DNA from: Pseudomonadota bacterium
Lineage (GTDB): Bacteria; Pseudomonadota; Gammaproteobacteria; Burkholderiales; Burkholderiaceae_C
Reading direction: 5' to 3'
Length of the DNA: 18,062 nt
Assembly (NCBI GenBank): GCA_023418355.1
Contig: JAEZZU010000183.1
Span: 1-18,062, forward strand
The translations under genes were made by a program, and so were the position numbers. Position 1 is the first letter of the stretch; each line of letters opens with the position of its first letter. Below the pieces are notes generated by a model. The model saw only the letters and a program-made list of their open reading frames with translations, was not told the DNA's origin and made no database searches. This document shows, piece by piece, positions 13,823 to 18,062 of this stretch.

Positions 13823-14206
13823 TCATGCCAGGCGGCGCTTCTGGGCTTCGTGCTGGGTCTGGCAGTCAATGCAGCGCTTGGCCGTCGGAAAGGCCTGCAG
13901 ACGTGCCAGCGCAATGCCTTTGCCACAGTCCATGCATTCGCCATATTCGCCTTCCGCCACACGCTTGAGCGCGGCGCGCACATCCTGCAGCTCCTGCTGG
14001 TCGCGCAGCAGTTCGGCATGGCGCACTTCCAGGTCAGAGTTGGCACGACTCTGGTTGGCATCAGGCTCGGGGGCGAAGTCTTCCGCATCCTGTGCATGCT
14101 GCTCTTTTTCTGCCCTGGCAGACTGAATTTCCTGCAGCAATTGCTGTTCACGCTGCAGCAGGCTGTCCTGTAAGGCCTTGGTCTGGGTGGGGGTCAATGT
14201 GCTCAT
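13823..14206 (-). CDS. TraR/DksA family zinc-finger transcription factor
   Basis: 127 residues from the ATG at 14206. A long N-terminal helical region (about 10-85, likely coiled coil with an acidic turn QDAEDFAPEPD) precedes a four-cysteine zinc finger, CMDC-N17-CIDC (Cys91, Cys94, Cys112, Cys115), the DksA/TraR C4 signature. Members insert the coiled coil into the RNA polymerase secondary channel and modulate initiation with ppGpp. It is shorter than E. coli DksA (151), so it may be a paralogue rather than the main DksA; I leave the symbol blank. The ribosome-binding site is poor and the frame is open to a TTG at 14278. It has its own terminator downstream. Confidence 0.9.
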   Translation of the reverse strand: MSTLTPTQTKALQDSLLQREQQLLQEIQSARAEKEQHAQDAEDFAPEPDANQSRANSDLEVRHAELLRDQQELQDVRAALKRVAEGEYGECMDCGKGIALARLQAFPTAKRCIDCQTQHEAQKRRLA

Positions 14207-14283
14207 GAATTGAGCATGCGCCAGAAATACCGCTTGCACAATGGGAGCAGCACGAGGAAAGCCCGTGGTTTGCGTCAACGCAA

Positions 14284-14319
14284 AACAAAAGAAGAGCAGC
14301 TTGCGCTAGTCCAGCAAGC
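14284..14319 (-). terminator. Probable terminator after the penicillin-binding protein gene
   Basis: On the minus strand GCTTGC and GCAAGC pair around a 9-base loop (14299-14319) and are followed by the pyrimidine-rich tail TGCTCTTCTTTTGTTTTG. It starts about 18 bp past the stop codon. The stem is short, so this is a moderate call. The rest of the 131-bp gap before the DksA-like gene shows no clear promoter to me. Confidence 0.5.
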
Positions 14320-14337
14320 CTCAGAGCCCTAAAAGAC

Positions 14338-16866
14338 TCATGGTCGCCCGGTCACTGCCGGAGGTCTGGCAACCCAGTCTGGCTGTGAAGGTGATGTATC
14401 TGCCTGCGAACTGGCCCAGTCTTCCATCCACGCATCCAGATCATCCCGCGCAGGCGCGGAGCGTGATGGAGGCAGGGGCGGCGTGGACTCTTCAATCTCT
14501 GCTTCTGGACGCACTGGTGCTGCCTTGGGCACCACGGGCTTCGGCGCCGCCGCAGGTGCTGCCGATGGCACCGTTTTGGCAGGTGGCTCAGCGGGTGCAG
14601 ACGACCCTAGCCAACTGTCCCAACGCTGGCGCAGTGCCGTCCACCAGTGGTTCGATGCCGGCTCGGTAAAGCGTGCATGACGATCCATGTCTTTGCGACG
14701 CAGCACCTGGGCCGTGAACTCCCCCACCATGGGCAGGGCACTGCGCGCCCCTTGGCCCCAGTAGTCGCTGCGCAGGTTGATGCGGGCATCGTTAAACCCT
14801 GCCCAGGCACCAGCCACCAGATGCGGATGCATCAGGATAAACCAGCCATCGGCATTGTTTTGCGTGGTGCCCGTCTTGCCTGCCACATCGTCCTTGATGC
14901 CATAGCGCTGGCGAATGGCACGGCCCGTTCCCTTGTTGACCACCCCGCGCATCATGTCGATCAGTACGTAACTGTCTTCAGGCGACATCACCGCTTCAAC
15001 GTCAGAGGGTGCAAACTCTGCCAGCACCCGGCCTTGGCGGTCTTCAATGCGCGTCACGAGCAAAGGGGCTCGGTAGTTTCCAGCACGCACCAGACTGCCA
15101 TAGGCATTGGTCATTTCCAGCAGGCTCACCGGGCTGGCACCCAGCGCCAGAGCCGGTACAGGTTCCAGCGGACTGCTGCGCACGCCCAGGTCCCGTGCCA
15201 GGCGGGCTACCTGCCTGGGGCCAACTTCCTGCATCAGCCGTGCGGTAATGGTGTTCTTGGAATAGGCCAGCGCATCACGCAAGGGCATGGCCCGACCGGT
15301 CGGTGCGCCTGCATCGCTTGGCCGCCAGACTTCGCCACCGGGCAATGGAATGGCAACGGCTTCGTCCACACGCGTGTCGTCGGGGGACATGCCATCTTCC
15401 AGCGCAGCGCCATACACAAAAGGCTTGAAGGTCGATCCCGGCTGGCGGCGCGCCTGCTGTACATGGTCAAAGGCATCGGTCGCATAGTCGCGGCTGCCCA
15501 CCCAGGCGCGGATGGCCGCCGTTTCGGGGTCCATGGCCACAAAGCCGGCTTCAATTCGCAGCTTGTCCTTGCGCAGCTGCTGCATAAAGGTCTGATCTTT
15601 GAGCAGCGTCTGCTGCGCTTCCTCGGCGCTCACGCCTTTTTCTCGCAGAGCAGCAAAGGCATTGCTTTCACGCACCATGGTTTGCACCAGCGGGTTGTCG
15701 ACCGTCCAGCCTCCGCGCTTGCTCCAGTTGGTATGGGCCACGTGCTGCAGGGTCTGGGCCTGCCTGCGCACGGCCTTCAGCGCAGCATCCTGCATGCGGC
15801 TGTCCAGCGTGGTGTGCACCACCAGCCCATCGCTGTAGATGTTGTAGCCCTCGCTGTCTGCCCAGTCGATCAGCCACTTGCGGACCTGCTGCGCAAAGTG
15901 CGGAGCAATGCCTGCAGGCACTTCCTGGCGTTCAAAGTTGAGCTTGAGCGGGCGCTGTTTCAACCTTTCAAATTCCGCAGAATTCAGCACCTCCCGCTTG
16001 ACCATCTGCGCCAGCACCGTATTGCGCCGCTGTACGGCACGCTGGGGATTGCGCACAGGGTTGTAGTAGCTCGTACCTTTGAGCATGCCCACCAGCGTGG
16101 CTGCTTCCAGCACCGACAGTCTGGATGCAGGCTTGCTGAAATAGGTGCGCGCCGCCATCTCTATGCCCCAAGCGTTGTAGAGAAAGGGCACCGTGTTCAG
16201 ATAGGTTTCGAGGATTTCGTCCTTGCTGTAGAGCGCCTCGATCTTGAAGGCCGTGATGGCTTCCTTGAGCTTGCGGTTCAGACTTTGCGAGCGGCCAATT
16301 TCTTCAGGGTAGAGATTGCGTGCCAGCTGCTGAGTCAGCGTGGAACCACCCTGCAAATCACCTTGCAGGCTGTAGAAGGCCGAGGACAAGGTACGCCGCC
16401 AGTCCATGCCAAAGTGCTCATAGAACCGGTGGTCTTCGGTGGCAATCAGCGCCTGTATGACGGCAGGCGCCACCTGATCCAGCGTGACCCATTCGCGGTT
16501 GCTGCGCTTGAACACGGCCAGCTCCTTGCCATCCGCCGTCAGTACCTGCGTAGGCTGCTCCAGCTTGGCCTTGCGGATATCGCTGATACTGGGTGTGAAC
16601 GGAATCAGGACCAGCACATACAGCAGCCCCAGCACCGGCGGCACAGCCAGCCAGCGCCACCGCCAGGTGCGCATGCGTGCCCACAGCGCCGCCCAGCGAG
16701 CACGCGGCAGGCTGTTCAAGGCGGCATGGCGCCGGGCAAAAAGACGCTGTGCATAGTGGCGCACACGCTGCACCGCACCCAACGGTAGTTCAGACTCAGG
16801 TTCTTGCACGATCACTGGCAGTGCCACAGGCACTGCATGACACAGAATCGGTGGAGCATGCCGCAA
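14338..16866 (-). CDS. Class A penicillin-binding protein (PBP1A-like transglycosylase/transpeptidase)
   Basis: Bifunctional peptidoglycan synthase. A basic cytoplasmic stretch and one transmembrane segment (about 73-90) lead into a GT51 glycosyltransferase domain: ATEDHRFYEHFG with catalytic Glu144, then GGSTLTQQLARNLY. The transpeptidase domain has the three penicillin-binding motifs: STFK (Ser478, Lys481), SKN (536-538) and KTG (664-666). The C-terminal 85 or so residues are a Pro/Ala-rich, probably disordered tail. At 842 residues from the first possible start (TTG 16866) it fits PBP1A size. That TTG lies in the T-tract of the upstream terminator and lacks a ribosome-binding site, so the true start is probably further in; the ATG at 16674 (MRTWRW) just before the membrane segment is one candidate. 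Which class A PBP of the host this is cannot be settled here. Confidence 0.9.
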   Translation of the reverse strand: MRHAPPILCHAVPVALPVIVQEPESELPLGAVQRVRHYAQRLFARRHAALNSLPRARWAALWARMRTWRWRWLAVPPVLGLLYVLVLIPFTPSISDIRKAKLEQPTQVLTADGKELAVFKRSNREWVTLDQVAPAVIQALIATEDHRFYEHFGMDWRRTLSSAFYSLQGDLQGGSTLTQQLARNLYPEEIGRSQSLNRKLKEAITAFKIEALYSKDEILETYLNTVPFLYNAWGIEMAARTYFSKPASRLSVLEAATLVGMLKGTSYYNPVRNPQRAVQRRNTVLAQMVKREVLNSAEFERLKQRPLKLNFERQEVPAGIAPHFAQQVRKWLIDWADSEGYNIYSDGLVVHTTLDSRMQDAALKAVRRQAQTLQHVAHTNWSKRGGWTVDNPLVQTMVRESNAFAALREKGVSAEEAQQTLLKDQTFMQQLRKDKLRIEAGFVAMDPETAAIRAWVGSRDYATDAFDHVQQARRQPGSTFKPFVYGAALEDGMSPDDTRVDEAVAIPLPGGEVWRPSDAGAPTGRAMPLRDALAYSKNTITARLMQEVGPRQVARLARDLGVRSSPLEPVPALALGASPVSLLEMTNAYGSLVRAGNYRAPLLVTRIEDRQGRVLAEFAPSDVEAVMSPEDSYVLIDMMRGVVNKGTGRAIRQRYGIKDDVAGKTGTTQNNADGWFILMHPHLVAGAWAGFNDARINLRSDYWGQGARSALPMVGEFTAQVLRRKDMDRHARFTEPASNHWWTALRQRWDSWLGSSAPAEPPAKTVPSAAPAAAPKPVVPKAAPVRPEAEIEESTPPLPPSRSAPARDDLDAWMEDWASSQADTSPSQPDWVARPPAVTGRP

Positions 16867-16897
16867 AAAAAGCGCCCCGGCAGAACCGGGGCGCTTT
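16865..16897 (-). terminator. Intrinsic terminator of mrp/apbC
   Basis: A perfect 12-bp stem (AAAGCGCCCCGG / CCGGGGCGCTTT) with a 5-base loop, followed on the minus strand by a run of seven T (16865-16871). It lies about 50 bp past the mrp stop codon and overlaps the earliest possible start of the PBP gene. Confidence 0.92.
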
Positions 16898-16947
16898 GTC
16901 TAAGTTTTAAGCAGGGCTAACTTGTGCAGCCCCCACATGCCATTGCA

Positions 16948-18042
16948 TCAGGTGTTCTTGCTGATGGTGATGGTGGGGAACTTTGCGGAGAAGTCCTTGG
17001 CCTTGTTGGCAATCTTCACAGCCACATCACGCGCCAGCTTCTTGTAGATCTGTGCAGCTTCGCTGTCAGGTGCAGCCATCACGGTGGGCTTGCCGCTGTC
17101 AGCCTGCTCACGGATCTGCATGGACAGAGGCAGCGAACCCAGGAAGTCAATGCCCCACTCTGCTGCCAGGTGCTTGCCACCGTCCTGACCAAAGATGTGC
17201 TCCACATGGCCGCAGTTGCTGCATACGTGCATGGCCATGTTTTCCACCAGACCCAGAATAGGCACGCCCACCTTCTCGAACATCTTGATGCCCTTGCGTG
17301 CGTCCAGCAGGGCAATGTCCTGGGGGGTGGTCACGACCACGGAGCCGGTCATGGGCACCTTCTGGCTCAGGGTCAGCTGGATGTCACCGGTTCCGGGAGG
17401 CAGGTCAATGACGAGGTAGTCCAGATCCTTCCAGTTGGTAGCACGCAGCATCTGCTCCAGCGCCTGGGTGGCCATGGGGCCACGCCAGATCATGGCTTCG
17501 TTGGGGTTGTTCAGCAGCAGGCCGATGGACATGATCTGCACGCCGTAGTTTTCCAGCGGCTCCATGGTCTTGCCATCAGAGCTCTCAGGCTTGCCATTCA
17601 CGCCAAACATCATGGGCACGCTGGGGCCGTAGATGTCCGCATCCAGCACGCCCACACGCGCACCTTCGGCGGCCAGTGCCAGCGCCAGATTGGCGGTGGT
17701 CGTGGACTTGCCCACACCGCCCTTGCCAGAAGCCACCGCAATGATGTTCTTCACCCCGGGCACCAGCTGCACGCCGCGCTGCACAGCATGGGCCTGCACC
17801 TTGGTGTACACGTTGGCCGACACGTTTTCCACGCCGGGCAAGGTCTTGGCTGCAGCAATCAGTTGCTTGCGATAATCGGCAATCAGGCTTTTGGCGGGGT
17901 AGCCCAGCTCTACGTCAAACGCCACGTCACTGCCACTGATTTGCACATTGCGCACGGCGCGCGTGCTTACAAAATCCTTGCCTGTATGAGGATCGATCAC
18001 AGTGGCCAGCGCGGCCAACAAGCCTTGTTCGGTAAGAGACAT
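16948..18042 (-). CDS. apbC: Iron-sulfur cluster carrier protein Mrp/ApbC
   Basis: Cytoplasmic P-loop NTPase that binds and transfers [4Fe-4S] clusters to apoproteins. The 364 residues comprise an N-terminal MIP18-like (DUF59) domain (about 1-80), a deviant Walker A SGKGGVGKST (105-114), a DADIYGPSVP switch (134-143), and the LVIDLPPGTGD motif (210-220). A CSNC pair (Cys274, Cys277) forms the bridging cluster site between the two subunits of the dimer. Length and motif order are typical of proteobacterial Mrp. The start ATG at 18042 is the only early one; no clear ribosome-binding site is seen in the 20 bases left upstream. A strong terminator follows, so it is transcribed separately from the PBP gene. 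Confidence 0.96.
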   Translation of the reverse strand: MSLTEQGLLAALATVIDPHTGKDFVSTRAVRNVQISGSDVAFDVELGYPAKSLIADYRKQLIAAAKTLPGVENVSANVYTKVQAHAVQRGVQLVPGVKNIIAVASGKGGVGKSTTTANLALALAAEGARVGVLDADIYGPSVPMMFGVNGKPESSDGKTMEPLENYGVQIMSIGLLLNNPNEAMIWRGPMATQALEQMLRATNWKDLDYLVIDLPPGTGDIQLTLSQKVPMTGSVVVTTPQDIALLDARKGIKMFEKVGVPILGLVENMAMHVCSNCGHVEHIFGQDGGKHLAAEWGIDFLGSLPLSMQIREQADSGKPTVMAAPDSEAAQIYKKLARDVAVKIANKAKDFSAKFPTITISKNT

Positions 18043-18062
18043 GTCGTTGTAGTACTTGTGGT

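Noticed and set aside
14647..16788. A 713-codon open frame on the plus strand opposite the penicillin-binding protein gene
   Set aside because: It is an antisense shadow of a GC-rich gene. Its product is rich in His, Arg, Gln and Ala with no recognisable domain, while the minus-strand frame has all class A PBP motifs.

Overview
The window looks like chromosomal DNA of a betaproteobacterium of the family Comamonadaceae, most likely Comamonas. The reasons are the high GC content, the pmd-type gene order for protocatechuate 4,5-cleavage, an IclR-type PobR beside pobA, an orphan TctC (Bug) binding protein, and the LemA/M48, trHbII, DksA, class A PBP and Mrp neighbourhood. The genus is inferred from remembered protein sequences, not from a search. 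I see no rRNA, tRNA, mobile element or CRISPR array.

Positions 1-7258 (minus strand) hold a catabolic operon: SBP-fold protein, pmdK, pmdE, pmdF, pmdD, pmdAB and pmdC, with pmdC cut by the left edge. PmdK imports protocatechuate. PmdAB opens the ring at the 4,5 bond and PmdC oxidises the semialdehyde to 2-pyrone-4,6-dicarboxylate (PDC). PmdD hydrolyses PDC to 4-oxalomesaconate (OMA), PmdE hydrates OMA to 4-carboxy-4-hydroxy-2-oxoadipate (CHA), and PmdF splits CHA into pyruvate and oxaloacetate. Two features are unusual. The alpha and beta subunits of the dioxygenase form one 452-residue chain. The first gene, where an OMA tautomerase (PmdU) is expected, encodes a leaderless ModA-like binding-protein fold.

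Positions 7259-10564 form the control region. pobA (4-hydroxybenzoate to protocatechuate) lies upstream on the same strand and diverges from pobR (IclR family). pobR converges on pmdR (LysR family) with an 18-bp overlap. Three kinds of palindrome stand out: a LysR box (ATGC-N7-GCAT type) before the pmd operon with a second copy between pmdR and tctC; two 17-bp near-identical palindromes in the pobA-pobR gap; and a separate perfect 14-mer, TTGATACGTATCAA, at the pobA promoter. The repeated LysR box suggests that PmdR controls the operon, itself and possibly the divergent tctC.

Positions 10565-18062 are mostly housekeeping: tctC (plus strand), then on the minus strand an HtpX-like M48 protease with lemA, a group II truncated globin whose proximal histidine position reads glutamine, a DksA/TraR zinc-finger protein, a class A penicillin-binding protein and the Fe-S carrier Mrp/ApbC. 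Several clear intrinsic terminators separate these units.
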